A DNA stretch of 64,000 nt from Alkalihalobacillus deserti (GTDB taxonomy: Bacteria > Bacillota > Bacilli > Bacillales > Bacillaceae_D), in NCBI RefSeq assembly GCF_020734105.1, contig NZ_JAJAFR010000004.1:310001-374000 (forward strand), given 5' to 3'. The position numbers and the translations under genes are program-made. The number at the start of each line of letters is the position of its first letter. Position 1 is the first letter of the stretch. The notes beneath the pieces are model-generated. The model had not been told where the DNA came from, did not search any database, and was given only the letters and a program-made list of their open reading frames with translations. Below, in pieces: positions 9,919-18,420 of the stretch.

Positions 9919-10932
9919 ATGGATGCTTATAAGAAACGTGTTGAACTCTCCTTAGAGGAATATGTAGAAGGGGTTAAAGCTAATAATAGAGCGGTTTTGG
10001 CAAGAGCTATTACTCTTGTTGAAAGCAATGCGGCAAGACATTTTTCATTAGCTCAAAACGTACTAACTCAGATCATGCCAGATACAGGGAGGTCGATTAG
10101 AATTGGAATTACAGGTGTACCTGGGGCTGGGAAAAGTACATTTATAGAGGCGTTTGGAATGAGGTTAGCAGACCAAGGACACCGAGTGGCTGTTCTTGCA
10201 GTCGATCCTTCTAGCTCACTTTCACAAGGTAGTATTCTCGGAGATAAAACGAGAATGGATCAGCTATCTAGACATCCTAATGCGTTTGTACGCCCTTCAC
10301 CTGCCGGAGGAGCCTTAGGCGGAGTAGCAAGAAAAACAAGAGAAACTCTTTTGTTATGTGAAGCTGCAGGATATGACATTATTATTGTTGAAACTGTAGG
10401 TGTTGGTCAAAGTGAAGTGACAGTGAGATCGATGGTTGATTGTTTTCTAGTGTTGATGTTAACTGGAGCAGGAGACGAATTACAAGGCATGAAAAAAGGG
10501 ATTATGGAAATGGTTGATATTATGCTCATTAATAAAGCAGACGGAAATAATCAACAACCAGCCGAACAAGCTAAAGTAGAATTTAAACGAATGCTCCATA
10601 TGCTTCCAAGTGTGACAGAAGGTTGGGAAGCAGAGGTGGAGACTATTTCTGCTCTCACGGGGAGAGGCGTTCAAGAATGTTGGGAAACGATTGAACGATT
10701 CCATCAGCATATGAAGAAAACGAATCAATTTGAAATAAGAAGAAAAGAGCAAGCTGCGAATTGGTTTCATTCATTATTAGAAGAGCATATTATAAAAAGT
10801 TTTTATAACCATCAATTAATAAAATCACAGTTAACGGAAGTCAAAAAGACGGTTCTAGATGGGGAAATAAGCGCAACCAAAGCTGCATTTATGTTATTGG
10901 AAAAATATGAACAAGAGATAAACAAATATTAA
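9919..10932 (+). CDS. meaB: MeaB/ArgK-type GTPase chaperone of methylmalonyl-CoA mutase
   Basis: A 337-residue G3E-family P-loop GTPase. Walker A is GVPGAGKST (residues 66-74). AVDPSSSLSQGSILGDKTRM and ETVGVGQSE (switch/Walker B) and NKADG (G4) follow in order. MeaB guards the mutase: it gates adenosylcobalamin loading and removes damaged cofactor. Position after mutAB supports this over the old ArgK name. The ribosome site is AAAAGGGGTG; the 210-bp gap before it contains the mutB terminator. Confidence 0.93.
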   Translation: MDAYKKRVELSLEEYVEGVKANNRAVLARAITLVESNAARHFSLAQNVLTQIMPDTGRSIRIGITGVPGAGKSTFIEAFGMRLADQGHRVAVLAVDPSSSLSQGSILGDKTRMDQLSRHPNAFVRPSPAGGALGGVARKTRETLLLCEAAGYDIIIVETVGVGQSEVTVRSMVDCFLVLMLTGAGDELQGMKKGIMEMVDIMLINKADGNNQQPAEQAKVEFKRMLHMLPSVTEGWEAEVETISALTGRGVQECWETIERFHQHMKKTNQFEIRRKEQAANWFHSLLEEHIIKSFYNHQLIKSQLTEVKKTVLDGEISATKAAFMLLEKYEQEINKY

Positions 10933-11216
10933 ACAGTATCCATTTTTAGAGAAAGTAAAGTTGTAATCAAGTAGCAGACTTAGTCGATGGAGTTGAAGTA
11001 GGCAAAGAGCTGATTTACAGTCTAATTTAGATGGTCAAGCACGATTCGCATCAATTGAAGTGAGTTCAGAACTTTTGAATAAGGAGTGAAACGATTTATT
11101 AATTTTTACCTTCGTCTAATATATGATCCTAATCACTGCTTTGTACAAACATTTCAGAATTTCAAGCAAGCCACTGCTTTTTTGTTAAAAAAGAAAAACC
11201 TGCAAATAACTAAAAT
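10933..11216. other. Intergenic stretch with a probable decayed coding fragment
   Basis: About 320 bp separate meaB from the convergent radical SAM gene. Between about 10962 and 11089 two short frames, one ending at a TAG and the next shifted, read like ordinary protein (VADLVDGVEVGKELI, then DLQSNLDGQARFASIEVSSE). The preceding stop and the shift mean it cannot be a working gene as read here. I do not recognise the parent family. No tRNA, riboswitch or insertion sequence was seen. Confidence 0.4.
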
Positions 11217-11262
11217 AAACTAAGAAAAAGGAAGCCAAAATAGGCTCCCTTTTTCTTAGTTT
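11217..11262. terminator. Bidirectional terminator between meaB and the radical SAM gene
   Basis: A near-perfect 20-bp inverted repeat (arms 11217-11236 and 11243-11262, 6-nt loop) with A/T-rich flanks serves both convergent units. The stop codon of the minus-strand gene lies inside the right arm. Confidence 0.85.
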
Positions 11263-13010
11263 ATTTGGACGGTTAGCTTCTCAAGTGGTGAAGTGAAAAC
11301 TTGAGATCGGTTCGTTTTAGGATTGAAGTAAGCGATGAGTAAACTAGGGGTCTCATTTATCCCATCCCTAGTTAGTTGGAATGGTACCGTTTCAATCATC
11401 GTGTGTTTGTGCAATTCTTTTTCAGTCAATGACAATGTTTCAAAATCTAAAGATATTAATCTTGGTTGCTCAGCTAGTATCATTAAGAACCTAGATTGTT
11501 CTTGTTTAGAAAGAGAAAAATCCCACCATGTTTTACGAGGCTTATGTTTATGGTTTTCAAAAAAGTCAACCATCATTAATCCACGAATGATATCTAGCTT
11601 AGCTGTTGTTTGGCGATGAAGCAAAAATTGTTCAAGTCTTAAAAATAAATCTTCTAATTGATGTCCAATCCGTGCCCAGCCACGTTCGTCCCAATAATCG
11701 CCAAACTCTTGGAAAAAGTCGAAAGCCGATTCGAATTCATGTTTGACTAGATGTTCAATGGTGCGATCCATTCGGTGATCATTCCAATATTTTTCAAGAA
11801 CATCTTCAACGCGTTTAATTCGAATAATCTCGTCAAAAGTTAACACATTATTTTGGAGAATTTCATAGGGAGAATGGTCCATATAAACATAATCATGCTG
11901 TTCGGCGCGAACTCTTAAGCCGGTACCACGCAGCATTTTCAAAAAGCCAAGCTGCATTTCCTCGGGACGCATTTCGAAGACATCATTAAATGTGTTACGA
12001 AATGAATCATAATCTTCTTCTGGTAAACCAGCGATTAAATCAAGATGTTGATCAATTTTTCCGCCTTCTTTAACCATCATAACGGTTCTTTTTAACTTTT
12101 CGAAGTTTTGACGCCGCATAACAAGCTCGTTCGTAGCATCATTGGTAGATTGCACCCCAATTTCAAAACGGAAAACGCCAGCGGGGGCATGTTCATTTAA
12201 AAAAGAGAGTACTTCAGGTCTCATAATATCTGCTGTTATTTCAAATTGAAAAACACAGTCTTGATGATTGTCGATTAAAAAACGAAAGATCTCTAAGGCG
12301 TAATCTCGTTTAATGTTGAATGTGCGATCGACAAACTTAATTAGCTTTGCTCCATTTTCGATTAAAAACAATAAATCTGCTTTGACCCGTTCAATATCAA
12401 TATAGCGAACACCAACTTCAATAGAAGACAGGCAGAACTGACAACTATAAGGACAACCTCGACTTGTTTCAAAATAAGTAACTCTTTTTGTTAAACCATC
12501 AAGATCTTCAGAGAAACGATAAGGTGTTGGTACTTCATCGAGTTTTAATTTTGGTCTTGGAGCGGTGACAATGATTTCTTCTCCCTTGCGATAAGCAAGA
12601 CCAAATACCATGTGATATTTTTCGGTAGTAGTAATTTCTTCCAGCAATTGCTTAAAGGTTTCTTCTCCTTCACCAACAACAATGAAATCGACGTTTTCTA
12701 GAGTGGTTAACCAATCTTTTATGTCATAAGAAACTTCTGGTCCACCTATAATAATTTTTGTATTTGGCATAACTTTTTTTAACATATTAATGACTTTTAT
12801 TGTTTCTTCAATGTTCCAAATATAACAGCTAAATCCAATAACATCAGGTTTTCGTTCATATAGGTCAGAAACGATATTCATCGTTGGGTCTTTAATTGTG
12901 TATTCGACTATTTCTATTGGGAACTCCGGTTCAGCATAGGCTTTTAAGCAGCGTAGTGCTAAACAGGTATGGATGTATTTTGCATTCAACGTCGTGACGA
13001 CGGTTTTCAT
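11256..13010 (-). CDS. B12-binding-domain radical SAM protein (DUF4080 type)
   Basis: A 584-residue protein with three parts. Residues 1-135 form a cobalamin-binding Rossmann domain (DVIGFSCYIWNIEET; IIIGGPEVSYD; VVGEGEETF). Residues about 170-390 form a radical SAM barrel with C186-x3-C190-x2-C193 (RGCPYSCQFC) to bind a 4Fe-4S cluster. The C-terminal 190 residues match the DUF4080 layout. Class B radical SAM enzymes often methylate or rearrange unreactive carbons, but the substrate of this Bacillaceae group is unknown to me. The cobalamin domain lacks DxHxxG, as is normal for this class. It converges on meaB, so adjacency to another B12-linked function is suggestive only. Confidence 0.85.
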   Translation of the reverse strand: MKTVVTTLNAKYIHTCLALRCLKAYAEPEFPIEIVEYTIKDPTMNIVSDLYERKPDVIGFSCYIWNIEETIKVINMLKKVMPNTKIIIGGPEVSYDIKDWLTTLENVDFIVVGEGEETFKQLLEEITTTEKYHMVFGLAYRKGEEIIVTAPRPKLKLDEVPTPYRFSEDLDGLTKRVTYFETSRGCPYSCQFCLSSIEVGVRYIDIERVKADLLFLIENGAKLIKFVDRTFNIKRDYALEIFRFLIDNHQDCVFQFEITADIMRPEVLSFLNEHAPAGVFRFEIGVQSTNDATNELVMRRQNFEKLKRTVMMVKEGGKIDQHLDLIAGLPEEDYDSFRNTFNDVFEMRPEEMQLGFLKMLRGTGLRVRAEQHDYVYMDHSPYEILQNNVLTFDEIIRIKRVEDVLEKYWNDHRMDRTIEHLVKHEFESAFDFFQEFGDYWDERGWARIGHQLEDLFLRLEQFLLHRQTTAKLDIIRGLMMVDFFENHKHKPRKTWWDFSLSKQEQSRFLMILAEQPRLISLDFETLSLTEKELHKHTMIETVPFQLTRDGINETPSLLIAYFNPKTNRSQVFTSPLEKLTVQIN

Positions 13011-13090
13011 GGATACCCCTCAATTCTTAAGCTTAGTTACGTACTGTATCATAACATATCTTGCGATAGATTTTAAAATGAGTGAATAAA

Positions 13091-13122
13091 CAAAAAAAGT
13101 TGATTCCAAAAGTGAATCAACT
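13091..13122 (-). terminator. Rho-independent terminator of the lipoprotein gene
   Basis: Read on the minus strand, AGTTGATTC and GAATCAACT form a perfect 9-bp stem followed by a run of seven T. It lies directly after the stop of the lipoprotein gene. Confidence 0.85.
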
Positions 13123-13123
13123 C

Positions 13124-13858
13124 TTAGTTCGCTGGTACGGTTAAAGTAAAATGCCAGAATTGGTCTTGAAGTTTTAAACGATTCAATGTAAGTGTAAATG
13201 ATTCGGGAATGGTCTTTGTAAACTCATAGGATGCAGTTAACCGATTATTTTCTGGATCGTAAGTCGTTCTGGTATATGCTGGGTAAATATCTTCATTTTC
13301 TTGCCTTAAGGAAACAGTGAGTCCATTTAAATGATGAACATCGAAGATATCTAGCTGAATTTCTTTGTTATCAACCTGAACATTTTGGATAAATAGATCA
13401 TTTACTAAAACGTTACTCATGTCATCTTTAAGATCGTGAAAGACAACTTTACGTATATAATAAGTTGGTTTTACATAAATATCAATGGCCAACGTATCGA
13501 TAGAATCTTCAAGAGTTGGTGAATAAAACTGTCGAAATACGACTGAACTAGAATCGGATTCAGGTTTAACCGTTTCTGAAAAAAGTGCTTCATACTGCTT
13601 ACCACCGTGGTCAATTATGGTTGAACCGATTCGATAAAGGAAATCGTTTTCTACGTCATAATCCACTAATGAAGTAGCTGAAATATAGATGAAGAAACCT
13701 TTATGTCCTTCCCATTCAGCTTCTTCAATTTTATCAAATTGAACTTGAATTCGATTATTTTCAGCCGTTAGCACAAGTTCCTCATTAGAAGTAGAAGGTA
13801 TGTTATCTAAACAGCCGCTCAGAAAGAAGAATAAAAGAAAGGGAATGAACAATTTCAA
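13124..13858 (-). CDS. Lipoprotein of unknown function
   Basis: A 244-residue protein with a type II signal peptide (MKLFIPFLLFFFLSGC, lipobox L-S-G-C with Cys16), so it should be anchored to the outer face of the membrane. The mature part alternates beta-strand-like segments (VQFDKIEEAEWEGHKGFFIYI; KPTYYIRKVVFHDL; LTLNRLKLQDQFWHFTLTV), suggesting an immunoglobulin-like or beta-sandwich fold. I do not recognise a family. It has its own terminator and is separated from the GerMN lipoprotein upstream by another, so it is probably monocistronic. Confidence 0.75.
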   Translation of the reverse strand: MKLFIPFLLFFFLSGCLDNIPSTSNEELVLTAENNRIQVQFDKIEEAEWEGHKGFFIYISATSLVDYDVENDFLYRIGSTIIDHGGKQYEALFSETVKPESDSSSVVFRQFYSPTLEDSIDTLAIDIYVKPTYYIRKVVFHDLKDDMSNVLVNDLFIQNVQVDNKEIQLDIFDVHHLNGLTVSLRQENEDIYPAYTRTTYDPENNRLTASYEFTKTIPESFTLTLNRLKLQDQFWHFTLTVPAN

Positions 13859-13963
13859 TCATAATCACCTCAAAAAGTAGTTTACATCAGTGTATCAAGA
13901 CTTAATATGAAAAGCAGGAAATAAAGCGGCATGATCTAAATTTGTTGCCCTTGAACCGATAAA

Positions 13964-13999
13964 GGGCAAGTCCTACTTTAGATTAAGTATGACTTGCCC
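13964..13999 (-). terminator. Terminator hairpin after the GerMN lipoprotein gene
   Basis: GGGCAAGTC and GACTTGCCC form the outer stem and TACTT/AAGTA extends it inward, closing a 6-nt loop. Only a weak T tract (CCCTTTATC) follows on the minus strand. Confidence 0.65.
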
Positions 14000-14004
14000 A
14001 TCCA

Positions 14005-14667
14005 TTAATTGAAGTCTTTATAGTTTTCAAGTGGTTCAGCCACAACTGGCTCACTCGTATCTACATGTCCAAAAAGTTCTGGGTAAACTTCACCATTAAT
14101 CAGAATTTGTGTTTCGTTAAAACCGAACTGCTTCATAGCCATTGCAATTTGTTGAAGTAGCATATATTCAGTTCCAGAACCAACTTGCGTATCTAATAGA
14201 GTTTCAGAAAAGGATACATGGGCAACTCCATCGATGATTTCGACAGATTGAACTTCAACATCAGTAGAAATCAAAGATGTTAATCCTTGTTTTGTTGGAC
14301 CTGCAATCCAAGCTTCTAAAGTAGCTTTGTATACAGCGTCGCCTGTTGCATTAATTTCACTGTCTACTAGATACATATCCATTACATCATCATCTGAGAA
14401 AATTAATTTAACAGTTGTCGTTGTAGGTTCTACTTCTGATTGATCAGCTTCTGTATCTGTTTCGGCTGTTTCTATATCTGTTTCTTCTACTTCCGTGTCA
14501 ACCGTATCTTCTGTTGCATCACTAGATTGTTCTGTTGCATCACTAGATTGTTCTGTTTCAACAGAATCAACTTTCTGATCGTTCCCATTACTAGTTGATC
14601 CTTGTCCGCATGCACTAAGTAGAAGGATGAGTAATCCTAGTAAGAGAAACATCGACTGTCTTTTCAT
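14005..14667 (-). CDS. GerMN-domain lipoprotein
   Basis: A 220-residue lipoprotein. The signal peptide ends in L-L-S-A-C. An acidic low-complexity linker of about 65 residues follows, including two exact copies of EQSSDAT. Residues about 85-200 form a GerMN domain (VKLIFSDDDVMDMYLVD; ALEAWIAGPTKQGL; DGVAHVSFSETLL). GerMN domains occur in the sporulation protein GerM and in surface lipoproteins. The frame is open 12 codons further upstream, but AAAGGGGGA lies 9 bases before the ATG at 14667, so the shorter form is preferred. The acidic linker fits a wall-spanning tether. Confidence 0.85.
   Translation of the reverse strand: MKRQSMFLLLGLLILLLSACGQGSTSNGNDQKVDSVETEQSSDATEQSSDATEDTVDTEVEETDIETAETDTEADQSEVEPTTTTVKLIFSDDDVMDMYLVDSEINATGDAVYKATLEAWIAGPTKQGLTSLISTDVEVQSVEIIDGVAHVSFSETLLDTQVGSGTEYMLLQQIAMAMKQFGFNETQILINGEVYPELFGHVDTSEPVVAEPLENYKDFN
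14509..14550. repeat. 21-bp tandem duplication in the lipoprotein linker
   Basis: The unit TTCTGTTGCATCACTAGATTG occurs twice head to tail. It encodes the repeated EQSSDAT heptad of the GerMN lipoprotein linker and keeps frame, so linker length can vary by slippage. Confidence 0.8.
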
Positions 14668-14894
14668 TCTTTTCATTCCCCCTTTTGCTTGTAGACGTTT
14701 CATTAGAATATTAATTATTCGTAATGAAATCTATTACTTTAAATTCTACATTAATCATGTTGAATTACAATGACTAATTTTAACAGAGAGAAAAAAGCTT
14801 TACCTACTTACTTGATTTTTAAGGTTGAAAAGAAGATGAAATCGGAAGAAAATGGTACAATGGAAAAAAGAATTAAGTAGAAGGGACTTTTGCT

Positions 14895-15980
14895 ATGCCA
14901 CAAACAAAAGCTTTCCGATTAGGATACGGAATTGTATTAATTTTTGTTATTATTTATTTAGGTTCTTTAATTGATTGGGTATTTAAACCCGTTGTTGTAT
15001 TAGTTCAGACTTTATTTGCACCGATTATTTTGGGTGGAGTGCTGTACTATTTGTTACGACCTTTTGTAAATTTACTTTCAATTAGGTTGCCACGAGCGAT
15101 TGCTATTCTTCTACTATATTTAGGTGTAGTTGGACTTATAACTGCGTTTATTTTTATTATAGGACCTGAACTTCAAAATCAATTTTATAGTTTTACACGA
15201 AATATGCCGGTATTTATTAATGAAATCCGCGATATGTTTATTAACTTACAGGAAAATGAGTACGTCTCACGTTTTCAAGAGAGTGAGAATTTTTCGATAG
15301 AAGAAATTACAATGGAATTAGTCAATTACTTGAATAATTTTGTCTCGAATATTGGACAAAATGTAGCAGGTCTTCTTGGCTTTATCGCAAATGCGGTTAT
15401 CATTTTAGTTATCATTCCATTTGTGTTGTTTTATATGTTGAAAGAAGGTGAGAAAGCCCCAAATCAACTTTTAAAGCTATTACCTGAAAAAAGACAGAAT
15501 GAGGGAAGAGACATATTAAGTGCAATGGACTATGCGCTAAGCTCTTATATTCAAGGTCAAATTCTTGTTAGTATATGTGTAGGAATTCTTGCGTACATTG
15601 CTTTTCTCATAATCGGACTCGATTACCCACTCGTTTTAGCTTTAGTGGCAATGTTTACAAATGTCATTCCGTTTGTAGGACCATGGATTGGGACCATTCC
15701 AGCGGTGATTGTTGGTTTGTTAGATTCCCCGGTAATGGCGTTATTGGTAATTGCGGTCGTTATTGTTGTTCAACAAATTGAAAGCAATCTAATCTCTCCA
15801 CAAATTATGGGTAGAAAATTAGCAATCCATCCTCTCACGATCATCTTTTTACTTTTAGTGGCTGGTCGTTTTGCGGGATTATTAGGGCTCCTTATAGCTG
15901 TCCCAACCTATGCAGTAGGTAAAGTATTGGTGCTGCATATTTATCGGTTATGGTTACTTAGAAATACAACGATTGAGTGA
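14895..15980 (+). CDS. AI-2E family transporter (UPF0118 membrane protein)
   Basis: A 361-residue membrane protein with three N-terminal transmembrane segments, a soluble stretch of about 80 residues (95-160) and five C-terminal segments. This is the AI-2E/UPF0118 layout. Family signatures include PFVLFYMLKEG, YALSSYIQGQILVS and NVIPFVGPWIGTIPA. Named members export AI-2 or exchange Na+/H+, but most are uncharacterised and the substrate here is unknown. AGAAGGGA precedes the ATG. The rhodanese gene starts 28 bp after its stop. Confidence 0.85.
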   Translation: MPQTKAFRLGYGIVLIFVIIYLGSLIDWVFKPVVVLVQTLFAPIILGGVLYYLLRPFVNLLSIRLPRAIAILLLYLGVVGLITAFIFIIGPELQNQFYSFTRNMPVFINEIRDMFINLQENEYVSRFQESENFSIEEITMELVNYLNNFVSNIGQNVAGLLGFIANAVIILVIIPFVLFYMLKEGEKAPNQLLKLLPEKRQNEGRDILSAMDYALSSYIQGQILVSICVGILAYIAFLIIGLDYPLVLALVAMFTNVIPFVGPWIGTIPAVIVGLLDSPVMALLVIAVVIVVQQIESNLISPQIMGRKLAIHPLTIIFLLLVAGRFAGLLGLLIAVPTYAVGKVLVLHIYRLWLLRNTTIE

Positions 15981-16008
15981 TTTGAAAAAAATTATTGAGG
16001 TGATTAAA

Positions 16009-16374
16009 ATGGGATTTGAACAAGATGGTATTAAACAGGTGGACAAAGAAGAATTAAAGGAGCTAGTTAAAAGTGAGTCGGGAAAACCGATTATCATTGA
16101 TGTACGTGAGCTCGAGGAATACGAGGAAGCTCATATTCCTGGCCTTCCATTAATTCCTATGGGGACAATACCTACAATGATTGATCAACTAGATAAAGAA
16201 CAATCTTATCTGTTTGTTTGTCGTAGTGGAGGCAGAAGTCAAAATGTAGCAATGTATTTACAAAATCAAGGTTTTAAAGATGTAAGCAATTATTACGGTG
16301 GGATGTTGGCTTGGGATGGAGACGTGAAGGCCGGAGCTGAGTGGATTGTTAAAGATGGAAAAGAATTAAAGTAA
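16009..16374 (+). CDS. Rhodanese-like domain protein
   Basis: A 121-residue single-domain rhodanese. IIIDVRELEEYEEAHIPG is the substrate-pocket motif. The active-site loop is C71-R-S-G-G-R-S, so the sulfur-accepting cysteine is intact. Such proteins transfer sulfane sulfur from thiosulfate or persulfides in the cytoplasm. The frame extends 12 codons upstream into the permease gene, but GAGGTGATTAAA fits the ATG at 16009. It probably shares a transcript with the AI-2E-type permease. Confidence 0.88.
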   Translation: MGFEQDGIKQVDKEELKELVKSESGKPIIIDVRELEEYEEAHIPGLPLIPMGTIPTMIDQLDKEQSYLFVCRSGGRSQNVAMYLQNQGFKDVSNYYGGMLAWDGDVKAGAEWIVKDGKELK

Positions 16375-16387
16375 TGGGAAAATAAGT

Positions 16388-16424
16388 CCAAAAGCTCTCG
16401 CAAATTTGAGCTTTTGGATTTTTT
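16388..16424 (+). terminator. Rho-independent terminator after the rhodanese gene
   Basis: CCAAAAGCTC and GAGCTTTTGG form a perfect 10-bp stem followed by ATTTTTT. Confidence 0.9.
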
Positions 16425-16560
16425 GTGATAAGAAAATTAAAATTCGAGTGAAAAGGATGCTTTTCAATGAAGTAGGAAATCCAACTCGAGAGTGAGCAAT
16501 GGCTCTCCACACGCAGCGTGTCGAACAACAAGAAACCCGCTTTATTGTAGTGGCAACGCT

Positions 16561-16597
16561 CATTGCTAAGAAAAGATGGTTAGCAATGCTTTTCTTT
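16561..16597 (+). terminator. Hairpin with T-rich tail
   Basis: CATTGCTAA and TTAGCAATG form a 9-bp stem followed by CTTTTCTTTTA on the plus strand. No plus-strand gene ends close by; on the minus strand it sits just after the 43-codon gene. Confidence 0.55.
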
Positions 16598-16728
16598 TAT
16601 AGATGATCTGTCTTTTTGGAATAGTCATGTTTGCCGTGTTCGGCATTTACATGTGCATGTTCATTTTTTTTACGGTTTAATGCATTGCTATCCTTTTTCT
16701 TTTTATTATGATCTCCTGTGCGGGACAT
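16597..16728 (-). CDS. Small Lys/His-rich hydrophilic protein (43 aa)
   Basis: A 43-codon gene that reads MSRTGDHNKKKKDSNALNRK and then KNEHAHVNAEHGKHDYSKKTDHL. It contains seven histidines and nine lysines and has no hydrophobic segment. The AAAGAGGTGA ribosome site stands at ideal distance from the ATG. The composition recalls the many tiny basic proteins of Bacillaceae spores, but I cannot match a named family. The gene is expected from its ribosome site and protein-like composition rather than from homology. Confidence 0.6.
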   Translation of the reverse strand: MSRTGDHNKKKKDSNALNRKKNEHAHVNAEHGKHDYSKKTDHL

Positions 16729-16856
16729 GTCTTCACCTCTTTCAACCGTTTTCAATTATAGATTGTCCGATTTATCCGGGTATTATGACTTAGATGTTTG
16801 AATGACAAAGAATGGGGGTATATCATAAATAACACTACTGAAAGGTGGAGATGAAA

Positions 16857-17129
16857 TTGGCAAAGAAATCGATGATCGCGTCTGTTGCTGCAGTAGCAGG
16901 GGCAACGACTGTTATTTTAGGAAAACGAAATCTGAGGACAAAGCTATCTCGATCTATTCAGAGCTTGTATAGAAAGATAAGCGGGGAAGAAAAAAGGATT
17001 GAAAAGGAAAAAAAGGAGAATATTGGACATTCTAGTCCATATGATTATGAGGATAATAAGATGGTTGGCGAGGGGGCCCTCACAAGTGTTCAATACTATA
17101 ATAATAAGCAACAGAAAAGTCACCAATAA
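16857..17129 (+). CDS. Small conserved-looking protein with one membrane segment
   Basis: About 90 residues: an N-terminal hydrophobic segment (MIASVAAVAGATTVILG), a basic helix rich in Lys/Glu (YRKISGEEKRIEKEKKE) and a tail ending EDNKMVGEGALTSVQYYN. AAAGGTGG at 16841 lies 8 bases before the TTG at 16857 but only 2 before the ATG at 16851, so the TTG start is favoured. No family name comes to mind. Topology suggests a membrane-anchored cytoplasmic protein. Confidence 0.65.
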   Translation: MAKKSMIASVAAVAGATTVILGKRNLRTKLSRSIQSLYRKISGEEKRIEKEKKENIGHSSPYDYEDNKMVGEGALTSVQYYNNKQQKSHQ

Positions 17130-17231
17130 TGGTGGCTTTTCTTGTGGTGTGTATTCAGTTAGTGGTAAGGTGAATTCACAATTTTGAAATGCTATAATTA
17201 GGAAAACTGTTTAATAAAGGGTGAAGATTGT

Positions 17232-17567
17232 ATGATTACGATCAAAAATGAAACGATTGTGCGAGTTCCTACGTTACATGTAGTGATAGAAGAAATAGTT
17301 AAGCTGATCAAGCCGTTTGATTTAACGACACAATTGAACAAGCTAAACGGACGGCCTTTATTCATTTGGCATGGTAAAGAAGATCAAGTGGTGCCCTATC
17401 CTTTTTCAGAGAAATTATATGCGGAACTAGCAGTAATTTATGAAGATGCTCTAGACAAGCTTCAATTTGGTTCTGAAGAACAATCAGGACATAAGTTTGT
17501 TTCACACCTTGCTGTTCTTCGTTCTGTCAATTGGGTTGAACAACATCTAGGAAAGGTCCCTTCATAA
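17232..17567 (+). pseudogene. YitV-like alpha/beta-hydrolase (esterase) with a large internal deletion
   Basis: A 111-residue frame that joins an esterase N-terminus (MITIKNETIVRVPTLHVV) directly to an esterase C-terminus (GRPLFIWHGKEDQVVPY; later GHKFVSHLAVLRSVNWVEQHL). The family, about 250 residues in B. subtilis YitV, should have roughly 140 residues between these parts, including the oxyanion region and GxSxG nucleophile. Here the catalytic Asp and His regions survive without the nucleophile, so it cannot be a normal esterase. The frame and a good ribosome site (AAAGGGTGA) are kept, so a short protein may still be made. Position next to yitT matches the B. subtilis yitT-yitV neighbourhood. 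Confidence 0.75.
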
Positions 17568-17583
17568 TGGGTGTAAGAGACCA

Positions 17584-18420
17584 ATGATGAAACAAAAAAC
17601 AATCGAACAAACTCAGAAAATAATTGCGGTTGTCGTTGGAGCGTTTTTTTTAGCTGCAGGATTAAATTTCTTTTTAATCCCTGCTAATGTATTTGCTAGT
17701 GGCTTTACCGGCGTAGCCCAAATCATTGCAACGGTTGTACCATTATCAACAGGGGTATTGCTTTTTATATTAAACGTTCCGGTAGCGATTCTTGGCTGGA
17801 TGAAGATCGGTAAAAGTTTTACAATCTACAGCTTTCTTAATGTTGCGCTTACAACATTCTTTCTTGAACTATTACCAGTTTGGAAATTTTCACCAGATAT
17901 TTTACTAAATGCGGTGTTTGGTGGGGTTATTTTAGCAATTGGTGCTGGAATTCCATTGAAGTGGGGCTCATCTTCTGGTGGTCTTGATATCATTGCACTC
18001 ATTTTATCAAGAGTGAGTGACCGACCGGTAGGAATTTACTTTTTAGGATTAAATAGTGTGATTGTGATAACATCTGGACTGTTGTTTGATCCAGAAAAAG
18101 CATTGTATACTTTAGTGACGTTATACGTAACTTCACGAGTGATTGATGCGATTTATACTCGTCATGTTAAACTAACGGCTATGATTGTGACAAAGAACGC
18201 TAACCGTTTGCGAGAAGCCATTCATGAACGGGTAACAAGAGGAATTACAAGAATTCCCGCTAAAGGCGGGTACACATCTGAAAGTCAGGAAGTTCTGATG
18301 ATCGTTATCACACGTTATGAGCTTTATGAGTTAAAACGAGTGATTCAGGACGTAGACCCTAAGGCTTTTACGAATATTGTAGAGACTGCAGGGATATTCG
18401 GCTTTTTTCGAAAAGAATGA
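17584..18420 (+). CDS. yitT: YitT-family membrane protein (DUF161/DUF2179)
   Basis: A 278-residue protein with five to six transmembrane segments (residues 10-195) and a soluble C-terminal DUF2179 domain (residues about 215-275: RGITRIPAKGGYTSESQEVL; DPKAFTNIVETAGIFG). The central motif GIPLKWGSSSGGLDII is typical. Transport function is presumed but unproven. It starts 17 nt after the deleted esterase frame, suggesting a former operon. Either of two adjacent ATG codons could start it; no strong ribosome site is visible. Confidence 0.88.
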   Translation: MMKQKTIEQTQKIIAVVVGAFFLAAGLNFFLIPANVFASGFTGVAQIIATVVPLSTGVLLFILNVPVAILGWMKIGKSFTIYSFLNVALTTFFLELLPVWKFSPDILLNAVFGGVILAIGAGIPLKWGSSSGGLDIIALILSRVSDRPVGIYFLGLNSVIVITSGLLFDPEKALYTLVTLYVTSRVIDAIYTRHVKLTAMIVTKNANRLREAIHERVTRGITRIPAKGGYTSESQEVLMIVITRYELYELKRVIQDVDPKAFTNIVETAGIFGFFRKE

